Assembly (NCBI RefSeq): GCF_014637405.1
Contig: NZ_BMEY01000005.1
Span: 152,924 to 216,923 of the forward strand
DNA from: Ornithinibacillus halotolerans
GTDB lineage: Bacteria > Bacillota > Bacilli > Bacillales > Amphibacillaceae
DNA length: 64,000 bases
Direction of reading: 5' to 3'
The notes beneath the pieces are model-generated. The model did not search any database, was not told where the DNA came from, and saw only the letters and a program-made list of their open reading frames with translations. Below, piece by piece: positions 1 through 9,286 of the stretch. The stretch's first letter is position 1. Every line of letters begins with the position of its first letter. A program made the translations under genes and the position numbers.

Positions 1-2615
1 TTAAAGCTTCTTCGTAAGTAGTTCCCGAATTCATTAAGCAATTTCTTCATTCTTACAGTGTCGATGTCACTAAGAGATGCAATTGTATTTATCGTATTAT
101 ATAAGAAATGGGGCTGTATTTGTGCTTGCAACCAGGCAGCCTCCATTTGCAATTGCTCATGGATTGATTGCTTTAACTCAATTAATGCTTTGACACGAGA
201 TTTTAATTCTAATGCATCCATAGGCTTAGCCACATAGTCGTTTGCACCTGAAAGAAATCCCGTATAAATATCCTCCGGTTTATTTCGTGCAGTTAAAAGT
301 AAAATAGGTAATTCAGATATAGTGAATTGCTTACGAATAATTTGGGTTAATTCATAACCAGACATGTTAGGCATCATCACATCTGATATGATTAAATCCC
401 AACTCTTTTCATTAATCATATTTAATGCTTCTTGTCCACTTGTGACCGTATATACATCATATTTAACAGAAAGCATGTTATCCAGGATTTTTATATTAAT
501 AGGATCATCATCAACTACTAGTATTTTTGCTTTGTTTTCTTTCATTTTGGAAAAGTTTATATCGGAACTAATTCTTTCCTTGTCTGTCTCAATTAGTACA
601 TTATCTTTATCGATACCTGATGCAATTTCTTTCACACTTCTTGATGTATTGGTGGATGCCTCAGTTAATGGCAAAGTGAAGGAAAATACAGATCCTTCCC
701 CAAGAGTGGATACTACAGAAATTTCTCCTCCATGCAATTCAACCAATTGTTTACATATGTTGAGACCTAACCCCACTCCATTCCCAATTGATGTTATACT
801 AGCATCCTCTTGTTCATAGGGTTCAAAAATTCTACTTATAGTTTCCGCATTCATTCCAATACCAGTATCTTTAATATAGATAGTGGCCATTGCGTTGTCA
901 TGTTTGGCTTCTATAGTAATAAGTCCTTCATTTGTATATTTAACAGCATTATGAATTAAATTGAATAAAATTTGAATCAATCGATTTACATCTGCGTCTA
1001 GACTAGGAAAGGAAGGAGGAATATTAAGATTAAATTGTACATCCTTACCATCCGTCATAAAACGAAGCATATCTAGTACTCCTGTAGTTACGGAATAGAT
1101 ATTTACTTCGTCTCTATTAAGGCGTATTTGTTTCTCTTTTAGTCGTGTGAAATCCTGGAGATCATTAAGGGTAAAAGCCATTTGCCTACCAACACTGACT
1201 AATAACTCTAAATTTTCTCTGTTTTTATATGTTAATGGCTCTGTCTCGTCCTCGAGGATAGTTTGAGCTATATTGATCACACCATGAAGCGGATTACGCA
1301 ATTCGTGTGAAGTGTTAGCCAAGAATTCATCCTTTTTCTTATCTTCTTGTTCCAGCTCATCGACTAAATTAACTACTAGTTTATTTTGTCTGTGAAAACG
1401 TTTGATCCAAAAAATTGCAAAACTTAGAAACGCAAATAGGTAATCGAATGGATAAAATGGTATTTCTATTCCAGAAATTGCTTTTATGAGCCCCCATAAA
1501 ATACCAGAAGTAGTACCCACGACAACCACAGCAATAAAGATGGATTCATCTTTATATTGGAAATAGTCCTTAAGTGCTAATGGAACAACTGCAAGAAAGG
1601 ATACAAAATAAAGAATGAAAAACATTGTATTTACTTGAATCAAATAATTTAATGGAAGAGTAACAATTAGTAGTGCACAAATTCCATACATAATCGTAAG
1701 CCTATGAAAACGTTTATAGTTATCTGAATCCCTTAATAAGTTTTTCATAATTTGAACTAGAAATAACGCGGCCCCTAGATAAACGAGTTCTTTAAACTTA
1801 GTTGACCACTCATAGTTAAAATGAAGCCATTCCATTGTGCTACTGTTATATGTAAGCATCTCATCTATAGCTGGAAACAGAAAACCAACTGCAAAGAAGA
1901 GCATGATTTTCTTTCGAGAGATAAAATAGATAAGTAAACTATAAATACTATGGAGTAAAAGGATAACAACCATGCTTATCAATAATGTATCTTCAAAGTT
2001 TTTATTTTTTGCAATTGCCTTTGATGTACCAAATTTAATGGGGCTACTTATGGCAATGCCTTCATTGGTGTCAAAATTAGAGACTTGCAAGATGATATTA
2101 ATTTCGTTTTTCTCTGTTGAAAATGATACCACATAGGGATTCCCTTTTCCCTGATGGTTTTTTTTATCTGCTGCTACCTGACCGGATTGGTCTTTTAAAT
2201 GACCATTCACAAATAGTGCTGAAGCCGTATTTGCTGATGGAATACTTATAGAAAATAAATGATCTAAATCTGTATTTTTATCTACTAGGACTTTTAGATA
2301 GTAGGTTCCGAATTTGTGTGATGATTTTTCATCAGTTCCACCTGTTATGTCCCTAATTTTCTGTTCTGTATTTGAGTGGAGTTGGTGGGGATCATTCACT
2401 AGTTCATCAGGTAAAAAAATCCATTCTCCATTAAGTGTAATGGTTTGACTATTTGATAAATCGTACCCTCGTAAATCTAATATCCCTTCTTTTGCTACTG
2501 GTTGATTAGAGGGAGCATGGTACAAGAACCATAATAAACGTAATCCTGTCAAAGAAATCATAATTGCTATTAATATCAAAATGCTTCTTGATTTATTATT
2601 ACTTTTCATTAGCAC
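1..2615 (-). CDS. Hybrid sensor histidine kinase/response regulator, 7TMR-DISM type (partial, runs off left edge)
   Basis: The minus-strand frame stays open from 2615 to the window edge, so the C-terminus is missing. In order: an N-terminal membrane anchor, an extracellular 7TMR-DISM-like sensor region (about 40-190), a membrane cluster (about 205-405), a HisKA box with NTSHELRNP (His at about 437), a HATPase with an NAVKYTNEG N-box and GVGLGLNICK, a receiver domain with VVDDDP, ISDVMMP (Asp about 745) and AKP (Lys about 796), and then a second LytS-type kinase start with QPHFLYN (His about 836). It probably senses a carbohydrate-like or cell-surface signal and autophosphorylates, but the ligand is unknown. 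I chose the GTG at 2615 because an AGGAAA ribosome site sits 6 bases upstream; the in-frame ATG at 2609 is the alternative. No partner regulator is visible. Confidence 0.88.
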   Translation of the reverse strand, partial: MLMKSNNKSRSILILIAIMISLTGLRLLWFLYHAPSNQPVAKEGILDLRGYDLSNSQTITLNGEWIFLPDELVNDPHQLHSNTEQKIRDITGGTDEKSSHKFGTYYLKVLVDKNTDLDHLFSISIPSANTASALFVNGHLKDQSGQVAADKKNHQGKGNPYVVSFSTEKNEINIILQVSNFDTNEGIAISSPIKFGTSKAIAKNKNFEDTLLISMVVILLLHSIYSLLIYFISRKKIMLFFAVGFLFPAIDEMLTYNSSTMEWLHFNYEWSTKFKELVYLGAALFLVQIMKNLLRDSDNYKRFHRLTIMYGICALLIVTLPLNYLIQVNTMFFILYFVSFLAVVPLALKDYFQYKDESIFIAVVVVGTTSGILWGLIKAISGIEIPFYPFDYLFAFLSFAIFWIKRFHRQNKLVVNLVDELEQEDKKKDEFLANTSHELRNPLHGVINIAQTILEDETEPLTYKNRENLELLVSVGRQMAFTLNDLQDFTRLKEKQIRLNRDEVNIYSVTTGVLDMLRFMTDGKDVQFNLNIPPSFPSLDADVNRLIQILFNLIHNAVKYTNEGLITIEAKHDNAMATIYIKDTGIGMNAETISRIFEPYEQEDASITSIGNGVGLGLNICKQLVELHGGEISVVSTLGEGSVFSFTLPLTEASTNTSRSVKEIASGIDKDNVLIETDKERISSDINFSKMKENKAKILVVDDDPINIKILDNMLSVKYDVYTVTSGQEALNMINEKSWDLIISDVMMPNMSGYELTQIIRKQFTISELPILLLTARNKPEDIYTGFLSGANDYVAKPMDALELKSRVKALIELKQSIHEQLQMEAAWLQAQIQPHFLYNTINTIASLSDIDTVRMKKLLNEFGNYLRRSF

Positions 2616-3014
2616 TATTAATTTCCTTTCATCGTAATTGAAAGCCTGAATTCAAGCCTTTATTAAAATAGTGTCACTTTTTCCATTATATCAATATAGT
2701 AAATGGAATTATATACCAAGGATAAGAAATCGTATCATGGTTCAAGAAATATCCTTTTATTGAGGGGGGTTCAATTAAAAACTATTAACTGTATAGGCAG
2801 CTACAGCTCTACAAACGGTAGTGTCAAAAGTTCTATGAAAACAACCTCAAAATAAAGAACACTACATTTTTGATGGAGAAATACTACCGCCATCGCTCTT
2901 GACAAACACGACAATGGTTTACGAGTGCGGTGTCAAGGGCGAAGGGGACAAAAGAAGGTACGACAAATAAGCCCTTAACTTTTGTCATTTTAAACCATTG
3001 TCCAGTTCGGTTTG
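2616..3014. other. Intergenic region with decayed insertion-sequence end
   Basis: No intact gene is seen here. The right part (from about 2817, starting GGTAGTGTCAAAAG) looks like the distal end of an insertion sequence. It continues into an imperfect inverted repeat: CTCTTGACAAAC and ACAATGGTTTA near 2896-2920 recur on the opposite strand near 2991-3022. Inside that are shorter nested inverted repeats (GGACAAAAG and CTTTTGTC). The left part carries the upstream region of the sensor kinase gene. Confidence 0.5.
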
Positions 3015-3397
3015 TCAAGAGTTCGCTACGCCGATGGCTAATGTTTTGAAACAGTGTGGACACTTAAAAATCGCTTCTTTTTCAAAACGATTTTGTTTAC
3101 TAAACAAACACTCACACACTTTACACTGATATTGTCCTTTATCACCATTGTTGGCATAGAGATACAAAGAAGGTGCTGAACACTTTGGACACGTTAAACT
3201 CGCCGGAACTTTAACCACATTAATTTTGCGACGAGTAACTGGCTATAACTTTTCACCATGTTTGGACAGATGATTGGAAAGTAGTTCCTTATAAATTAGT
3301 TTTTCTAGGGTTTCTATAATTGGAAGATCATCTACTTCCATTTTCCGATAAAGTTTATTGACAGGCTCATCAAATTGAGCACTGGCAACAGATTTTC
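3015..3397 (-). pseudogene. Truncated DDE-type transposase, N-terminal fragment only
   Basis: The frame reads a zinc-ribbon-like N-terminus with CPKCSAP, CKVCECLF and CPHCFKTL cysteine pairs, as found at the start of some DDE transposases. After CPHCFKTL the family sequence stops and a short unrelated tail ends at 3015, so the catalytic part is deleted. Read upstream in the same frame, similarity appears to continue (DEPVNKLYRKME, YKELLSNHLSKHGEKL) and is interrupted by one TAG at 3243-3245. This suggests the original protein began near 3397 and the open stretch from the GTG at 3218 is only a remnant. The family assignment comes from memory of similar proteins. It abuts a second broken gene, which marks this spot as a decayed insertion site. 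Confidence 0.6.
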
Positions 3398-4208
3398 CAA
3401 GAGTTTAGGTAGCAATGATTTTGTTGATTTAATAGAAAAATATACTGATAGAAAAGAAATTGAATCTATTGTGGATAATACATTGAGATTGATTGAAGTA
3501 CCAATTACAGTTAAGGATTACGATTTGCATATTACGGCAAGTGTAGGAATCAGCCTTTTTCCGAAAGATGGCGATAATAGACTTACCTTGTTAGAGAATG
3601 CCCATTCAGCTCTATATTATGTAAAGGAGCGAGGAGGGAATAATTATCAGTTCTATTCCAATCTAAAGGATGTATCTTTATATAAAAAATATACTCTAGA
3701 AAAAGATATCCGAAATGCGATAGTGAATGAGGAATTTGAATTGTATTATCAACCTCAAGTTGAACCGTTTAGTGGGATTATTAAGGGTGCGGAAGCGTTA
3801 ATTCGTTGGAATCATCATGAGTGGGGGCTAGTCTTGCCTGGAGAGTTTATTCCCTTGGCAGAATAGAGTCATCTAATTCATCATATTAGTGATTGGGTTA
3901 TTAGAAAGGTAGTTTTGCAACTTAGAGAGTAGAGAGATAAAGTGCTTACATTAAGGCCGATTTCCATCAACATCTCACCAATAAGGTTTCTTAAAAGCGG
4001 TTTGGTGGAATTGGTAGAAGAACAATTAGCATTATTTCAAATTGAAGCGAAATATTTGGAGTTTGAAATAACAGAGAGCTCTTCATTGAGTAGTGATAAA
4101 CAAGTTCTTTCCACTTTAAAACAATTGGGAGAGTTAGGTATTAAGATTGTGATTGATGATTTTGGTACAGGTTATGCCTCGTTGAATTATTTACGAAGTC
4201 AGAACTAG
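3375..4208 (+). pseudogene. Decayed diguanylate cyclase/phosphodiesterase (GGDEF-EAL), interrupted by TAG codons
   Basis: One reading frame covers the end of a GGDEF domain (SVGISLFPKDGDN, then a YVKERGGNNYQFY-type ending) and the first half of an EAL domain (ELYYQPQV, GAEALIRWNH, then ITESS and IVIDDFGTGYASL). It is broken by in-frame TAG stops at 3864-3866 and 3930-3932 and ends at a third at 4206-4208. The amino acids between the stops still fit the family (HHISDWVIRK, then NISPIRF), so the stops are recent point changes. The GGDEF motif itself reads GSNDF, and the N-terminus and the last third of EAL are missing. Homology begins near 3405; the TTG at 3375 lies in the junction with the transposase remnant. 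It cannot make a working c-di-GMP enzyme as it stands. Confidence 0.8.
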
Positions 4209-4222
4209 AGAGGAAGAAAGAA

Positions 4223-4384
4223 ATGTATAAAAATCATATATTGATGGATGGGATTAGTGATATGATTTTTGTTGTGAATGCGCAAGGTGATTCTATTTTT
4301 ACCTATGAATTTCTAAACCGCGCTGCAATGGAAAAGACAGGTTTAACAGAGGATATCATTGGCAAGAAAATTGAAACCTTATAA
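4223..4384 (+). pseudogene. PAS-domain fragment of a signalling protein (53 residues)
   Basis: A short frame starts with ATG behind an AGAGGAAG ribosome site. It reads MDGISDMIFVVN, FEFLN-like FLNRAAM and TGLTEDIIGKKI, which is the beginning of a PAS sensor domain as found at the N-terminus of Bacillus GGDEF-EAL proteins. It stops after 53 residues, in the middle of the PAS fold. It lies downstream of the broken GGDEF-EAL frame, the reverse of the normal domain order, so it is either the start of a second, deleted gene or a rearranged piece of the first. Confidence 0.55.
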
Positions 4385-4619
4385 CTTCTTTTTTTAATCT
4401 TTCCGTAAACGATTGGTGATATCTAAGCAGCTATGTAATTGATTTTCCCCAAAAAGTTGTGGGTACCGCATTTATTAGTTGAATATTTCTAATCCAGTTA
4501 CCCCACATTTAACCCCAATTGATAAAAAATTCTATTAAATTAGCAATTAATACTTTCAAGTTGTCACAAAATGTTCTAAAATACTAAATAAGATTTATAA
4601 TATTTTATATATTGTAAAA
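4385..4619. other. AT-rich upstream region of acsA
   Basis: No gene is seen. The stretch is AT-rich and leads into the acsA control region. A TTGTCA at 4561 followed by TACTAA could be a weak promoter, but spacing and match are poor, so I do not call it. Confidence 0.4.
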
Positions 4620-4633
4620 TGTAAACGTTAACA
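4620..4633 (+). promoter_or_regulatory. cre box (CcpA operator) upstream of acsA
   Basis: TGTAAACGTTAACA matches the catabolite-responsive-element consensus TGWAANCGNTNWCA at every defined position. It lies 26 bases before the acsA start codon, so bound CcpA would block transcription. In B. subtilis acsA is also repressed by CcpA through a cre site. The site is seen directly; repression here is inferred. Confidence 0.85.
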
Positions 4634-4658
4634 ACCATAGAAGATGAGGTGACAAAGG

Positions 4659-6374
4659 ATGGACATGCAACGCATACCGGCAAGAGAAGGGAATTATAAT
4701 CTACGAAATTACGATGAGACGAGAGCAACGTTTAAGTGGGAAGATGCACATAAATACTTTTCATGGGATAAGACAGGAAAAGTAAATATTGCTTATGAAG
4801 CAATTGATCGACACGCTGAGAACCCAAGCACAAAAGATAAAGTTGCCTTATTATACTCCGCACCTGGGAGAGAAGAATCCTTAACTTTTGGTGAAATCAG
4901 TGCAGAAAGTAATAAGTTTGCTAATGTATTGAGAAAATATGGTGTACATAAAGGTGACCGAATCTTCTTGTTCATGCCAAGGAGTCCGGAATTCTATATA
5001 AGTTTATTTGGGATATTAAAAACCGGTGCAATTGCTGGGCCACTCTTTGAAGCTTTTATGGAACAAGCAGTTCGCGATCGTTTAGAAGATAGTGAAGCAA
5101 AAATGCTAATTACTACTCCTGATTTATTAGAACGTGTTCCACAAGAGGAGTTACCTACATTAGAGAAAATTATCCTTGTAGGAAATCAGGAAATAGAATC
5201 GAGTAAATATATCGATTTTTATAATGAGATGGAAGCGGCAAGTAGTTCTTTTGAAATTGAATGGATGGATTTAGAAGATGGAATGCTAATTCATTATACA
5301 TCCGGATCAACTGGAAAACCTAAAGGAGTTTATCACGTGCATTATGCAATGATTCAGCATTATGTTACGGGTGAGTGGGTACTTGATTTAAAAGAAGATG
5401 ATGTGTATTGGTGTACGGCAGATCCAGGTTGGGTAACAGGAACAAGTTATGGTGTATTTGCTCCATGGTTGCATGGGGTAACCAATGTCATTCGTGGTGG
5501 TCGCTTTACCCCAGAAGACTGGTACGACACGTTAGAAAAGCATAGTGTGTCTGTCTGGTATACTGCACCGACTGCATTACGAATGCTTGTAAGTGCTGGA
5601 GAAGATTTAGTAAAGACATATGACTTTTCGTCCTTAAGGCATTTATTGAGTGTTGGAGAGCCATTAAATCCAGAAGTAATAACTTGGGGATTGAAGGCAT
5701 TTGACTTACGGATTCATGATACATGGTGGATGACGGAAACTGGTGCACAGCTCATTGTAAATCTCCCATCTGAAGAAGTTCGACCTGGTTCCATGGGGAA
5801 ACCGATACCTGGAATTGAAGCTACAATTGTTGATAATGAAGGTAATGAAATTCCTCCTAATCAAATGGGGAACTTAGCCATTAGAGCGGGATGGCCGTCC
5901 ATGATGCGTGGTGTTTGGAATAATCCTAGTAAATTTGAAAGCTATTTTATTAATGGCTGGTATGTATCTGGTGATAGTGCATATCGGGATGAGGATGGAT
6001 ACTTTTGGTTCCAAGGCCGGTTAGATGATGTGATTAATACATCAGGAGAGCGTGTTGGTCCATTTGAAGTAGAAAGTAAATTAATCGAGCATCCTGCTGT
6101 TGCAGAAGCGGGAGTAATAGGAAAACCAGATCCACAAAGAGGAGAAATTATTAAAGCTTTCATCACACTTAACCCAGGATTTGTAGAATCCTCTGAGTTG
6201 CTAGAAGATATTCGCCAATTTGTGAAAACAGAACTTGCTGCACATGCAGCTCCGCGTGAAATAGAAGTGAAAGATTCAATTCCTAAAACCCGAAGCGGTA
6301 AGATTATGAGACGCCTGTTGAAGTCTTGGGAATTAGGATTGCCAACAGGCGATATGTCTACTTTAGAGGTTTAA
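4659..6374 (+). CDS. acsA: Acetyl-CoA synthetase (AMP-forming)
   Basis: This 571-residue ANL-superfamily ligase activates acetate to acetyl-AMP and then acetyl-CoA, for acetate use when glucose is gone. The AMP-binding P-loop TSGSTGKPKG lies near 213, WWMTETG near 356, a YVSGDSA segment in the hinge region, and the C-terminal PKTRSGKIMRR contains Lys548, the residue acetylated by AcuA-type enzymes in relatives. Length matches B. subtilis AcsA (572). The start ATG has GAGGTG 7 bases upstream. A cre box precedes it. The usual divergent acuABC control genes are not next to it; instead it sits between a decayed mobile region and sleL. Confidence 0.93.
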   Translation: MDMQRIPAREGNYNLRNYDETRATFKWEDAHKYFSWDKTGKVNIAYEAIDRHAENPSTKDKVALLYSAPGREESLTFGEISAESNKFANVLRKYGVHKGDRIFLFMPRSPEFYISLFGILKTGAIAGPLFEAFMEQAVRDRLEDSEAKMLITTPDLLERVPQEELPTLEKIILVGNQEIESSKYIDFYNEMEAASSSFEIEWMDLEDGMLIHYTSGSTGKPKGVYHVHYAMIQHYVTGEWVLDLKEDDVYWCTADPGWVTGTSYGVFAPWLHGVTNVIRGGRFTPEDWYDTLEKHSVSVWYTAPTALRMLVSAGEDLVKTYDFSSLRHLLSVGEPLNPEVITWGLKAFDLRIHDTWWMTETGAQLIVNLPSEEVRPGSMGKPIPGIEATIVDNEGNEIPPNQMGNLAIRAGWPSMMRGVWNNPSKFESYFINGWYVSGDSAYRDEDGYFWFQGRLDDVINTSGERVGPFEVESKLIEHPAVAEAGVIGKPDPQRGEIIKAFITLNPGFVESSELLEDIRQFVKTELAAHAAPREIEVKDSIPKTRSGKIMRRLLKSWELGLPTGDMSTLEV

Positions 6375-6553
6375 GAAGGCGCAAAATTTGGCCATATCAA
6401 AACCACTCACAAGTTAATAATGGATTTAAAGCATTCATATCTAATAGCTAAATAGAATAAGTATTAAGTATTAATAAACTATTCGTTTACCTCTATGAAA
6501 ATCGTTCTTACTGATGCACGTAAAAATAAGAAGATTAAGGAGAGGATGAAAAA

Positions 6554-6703
6554 GTGAATAAATTAATCTTATTTACCATCATCTTAGCAATTGTTATTGT
6601 TTGTGGTGTTTTAGCTTATAAGAGTTTGGAACGAATGCATGATGAGAAAAATCCAGAGACAGATGAAGAAGCACACACATTTATCATACAAGATAGGGCA
6701 TAA
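6554..6703 (+). CDS. Small membrane protein, 49 residues, unknown function
   Basis: A GTG-started frame has an AAGGAGAGG ribosome site a few bases upstream and is followed by a clear terminator, which supports real expression. Residues about 4-22 (LILFTIILAIVIVCGVLAY) form one membrane segment. The rest is a short, acidic, probably exposed tail rich in Glu and Asp. I do not recognise a family. The gene stands alone between acsA and the convergent sleL. Confidence 0.6.
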   Translation: MNKLILFTIILAIVIVCGVLAYKSLERMHDEKNPETDEEAHTFIIQDRA

Positions 6704-6716
6704 GTCTAAATTGATA

Positions 6717-6753
6717 AAAATCCTACTCTAATTTCTAGAGTAGGATTTTTTTG
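6717..6753. terminator. Bidirectional intrinsic terminator
   Basis: A 10-bp-plus stem (ATCCTACTCTA paired with TAGAGTAGGAT) around a short ATTTC loop is flanked by A-runs on the left and T-runs on the right. It can therefore stop the small upstream gene on the + strand and sleL on the minus strand. Confidence 0.85.
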
Positions 6754-6759
6754 TACATA

Positions 6760-8058
6760 TTAACTTTGCTGATCCTGTTTCACAATATTAAAATTATCTT
6801 GCAACAATAACCAGTTTTGCGGGAAGGAAAGCCCAAGTTTCCAGTAACTTATTCCTCGTAAACCAAGTTCCTTAATCATATCAAATTTTGCTTGTATCGA
6901 TCGAGCATCTTCAAACCAAACTTCATGCTCTTTTCCTTCTTCATCCCAATAGCGGAAAAACGGTGCTTGTGCAGTCGTGTCGTACTGGATTGGAACATTA
7001 TACTGTCTAGCTAATGCAATTGCTTGTTGTGGGCTTACTGCTCGTGCATACTCTCCACCTGGAACATATGGAAGTGTCCAGTCATAGCCGTATAAGTTTT
7101 GCCCAAGCAAAATCTTACTAGCAGGCATTTCTGTTAACGCATAGTTAACAACTCGCCTCACTTGATCGATAGGTGAAACTGCCATCGCAGGACCACCGCT
7201 ATATCCCCACTCATACGTCATTAAAACTACAAAATCTGCTACAGCTCCATGTGCTCCGTAATCATGTGCCTCATACCATTCCCCTTCTTGTTCGGCACTA
7301 ACTTTTGGTGCGAGTGCAGTAGACATTAATAGGCCTGCTTGAGATAATCGCTCTTTTGCTTTTGCTAAAAATGTGCTATACGCATCTCGATCTTCTGGTG
7401 GTAAAAATTCAAAGTCAAAATGAATATCGGTAAATCCAACTTGTTGAGCTGTGTTGACAATGTTATCGAGTAACCTGTTCTGTACCTCTTGCACAGTCAC
7501 AATAATATGTCCAAGTTCTGCACTAAATGCTCCTTCTTCCAGTGTAGTAATAACCATCATTAAATTCGCATTATTGGCATCCGCTATTTCCTTAAAGTTA
7601 TTTAACGGGGGTGCTTTTAACGTTCCATCTCGATTTACTTGGTAGCTAAATGGTGCTAGATATGAAAGGTATGGGGTGTTCTTCCTAGCAGCATTTTCTA
7701 ATGTTTCCGATACGGTTCCACCAATCGGTTCCACATAGGCATTCGAAATAATATCACTTTTAGGTCTTTGTGGAATATATAAGCGCAGGCCAATAGGTAA
7801 TGTGCCATTAATAGGAATATTATTAATCCGAGCAAGCTCTTGATAAGTCATTCCGAAACGATTGGCAATCGTATAAAGGCTATCCCCTGGTTGGACAAAA
7901 TAAAATTGTCCTACAATAGGAATGACTAATGCTTGCCCGACAACTAGCTGGTTTGGGGCATCTAATTCATTCGCATCAATAATAGCTTGTGTCGTTGATC
8001 CGTATGTATTTGCAATAGAAAATACGGAATCCCCTTGATTGACAACATGAATCTGCAT
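6760..8058 (-). CDS. sleL: Spore cortex-lytic N-acetylglucosaminidase with two LysM domains
   Basis: The 432-residue protein starts with two LysM repeats (about 2-47 and 51-96; GDSVFSIANTYG and GDSLYTIANRFG) that bind peptidoglycan, followed by a GH18 chitinase-like domain. The catalytic motif reads DIHFDFEF with Glu217 as the likely acid. This matches B. subtilis YaaH/SleL (about 427 residues), a spore-coat-localised enzyme that degrades cortex fragments during germination. No signal peptide is present, as expected for a protein made in the mother cell. Upstream a CATAAAGT preceded by an ATA core could be a weak sigma-E promoter. yaaI lies upstream on the same strand. Confidence 0.92.
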   Translation of the reverse strand: MQIHVVNQGDSVFSIANTYGSTTQAIIDANELDAPNQLVVGQALVIPIVGQFYFVQPGDSLYTIANRFGMTYQELARINNIPINGTLPIGLRLYIPQRPKSDIISNAYVEPIGGTVSETLENAARKNTPYLSYLAPFSYQVNRDGTLKAPPLNNFKEIADANNANLMMVITTLEEGAFSAELGHIIVTVQEVQNRLLDNIVNTAQQVGFTDIHFDFEFLPPEDRDAYSTFLAKAKERLSQAGLLMSTALAPKVSAEQEGEWYEAHDYGAHGAVADFVVLMTYEWGYSGGPAMAVSPIDQVRRVVNYALTEMPASKILLGQNLYGYDWTLPYVPGGEYARAVSPQQAIALARQYNVPIQYDTTAQAPFFRYWDEEGKEHEVWFEDARSIQAKFDMIKELGLRGISYWKLGLSFPQNWLLLQDNFNIVKQDQQS

Positions 8059-8138
8059 ATTTCTCCCTCCTTAAAGTCAAATTCATCATAGAATTCACCT
8101 ATATAAGACTTTATGAAAGGAGGCATGTACGTTATGTT

Positions 8139-8672
8139 TTAAATTGGATTAATATTTGCTTTCATTACGTTGTTCATCAAATATAAGGCATACTCATTTC
8201 CTGTTTTTTCTTCTGAAGCAATACAATTGGCAGGTACAGTTAAATCATATTGATACATGTACGCATCTTTAGCGGTAAAAAGAACGCAAATATCCCCTGC
8301 AACACCCGCAAGTAAGAGGTGTGATTTTCCTAACTCTTGTAACAGTGATTGTAACGGGGTTTGATAAAAGGCAGAATGCTGTGGTTTAATGAGAAAGTAA
8401 TCATCGGGTTTTGGTTTTATTTTTTTCAGAATATGTTCATTCTTATTGTTAAGGCAATAATTCATAATTAGTTTAGGATTGGCTTGCCATAACTGATAAT
8501 GGTCATTGATATATATAATTGGAAGTTGATTCTCTTCAGCGAATCGACGTAATTTTAATAGGTTCGGTAAAATTTCTTCCATATTCTTAAGAAGTTTATC
8601 ACCACCACGAAAATTAAAATCATTAATTAAATCGATAAATAAGATGGCTGTTTTATGTAAATTTGTTATCAA
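8139..8672 (-). CDS. yaaI: Isochorismatase-family cysteine hydrolase
   Basis: This 177-residue protein has the isochorismatase fold signature: the Asp in ILFIDLINDF near the N-terminus, a central Lys in LIKPQHSAF, and the nucleophilic Cys in GVAGDICVLF. The substrate is not known; nicotinamide or related amides are possible. It occupies the same place as yaaI in B. subtilis, between yaaH and tadA. The start is a TTG at 8672 with a perfect AGGAGGTG ribosome site 9 bases upstream, so the unusual codon is well supported. It is divergent from tadA, with an 80-base shared upstream region. Confidence 0.87.
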   Translation of the reverse strand: MITNLHKTAILFIDLINDFNFRGGDKLLKNMEEILPNLLKLRRFAEENQLPIIYINDHYQLWQANPKLIMNYCLNNKNEHILKKIKPKPDDYFLIKPQHSAFYQTPLQSLLQELGKSHLLLAGVAGDICVLFTAKDAYMYQYDLTVPANCIASEEKTGNEYALYLMNNVMKANINPI

Positions 8673-8718
8673 ATTAAATAAACACCTCCTAGTGCTACGA
8701 ATAATTAGTATTCAATAA

Positions 8719-9222
<504 letters not shown>

Positions 9223-9251
9223 CTTTCCAAATAATCTCACCTACCTGTCCA

Positions 9252-9279
9252 TTGATTTTTTTCATCAACATGTTATAAT
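9252..9279 (+). promoter_or_regulatory. Sigma-A promoter of the SRP RNA
   Basis: TTGATT and TATAAT are separated by 16 bases and end 7-8 bases before the mature RNA start, the expected geometry for a strong housekeeping promoter. Confidence 0.8.
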
Positions 9280-9286
9280 GGATATT

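Noticed and set aside
364..819. Open frame of 151 codons on the + strand
   Set aside because: It lies opposite the strongly conserved receiver and ATPase parts of the minus-strand sensor kinase.
3015..4384. Amber suppression producing a full GGDEF-EAL protein
   Set aside because: The gene also lacks its N-terminus and last third and has a damaged GGDEF motif, so decay explains it better; kept as a test in the findings only.
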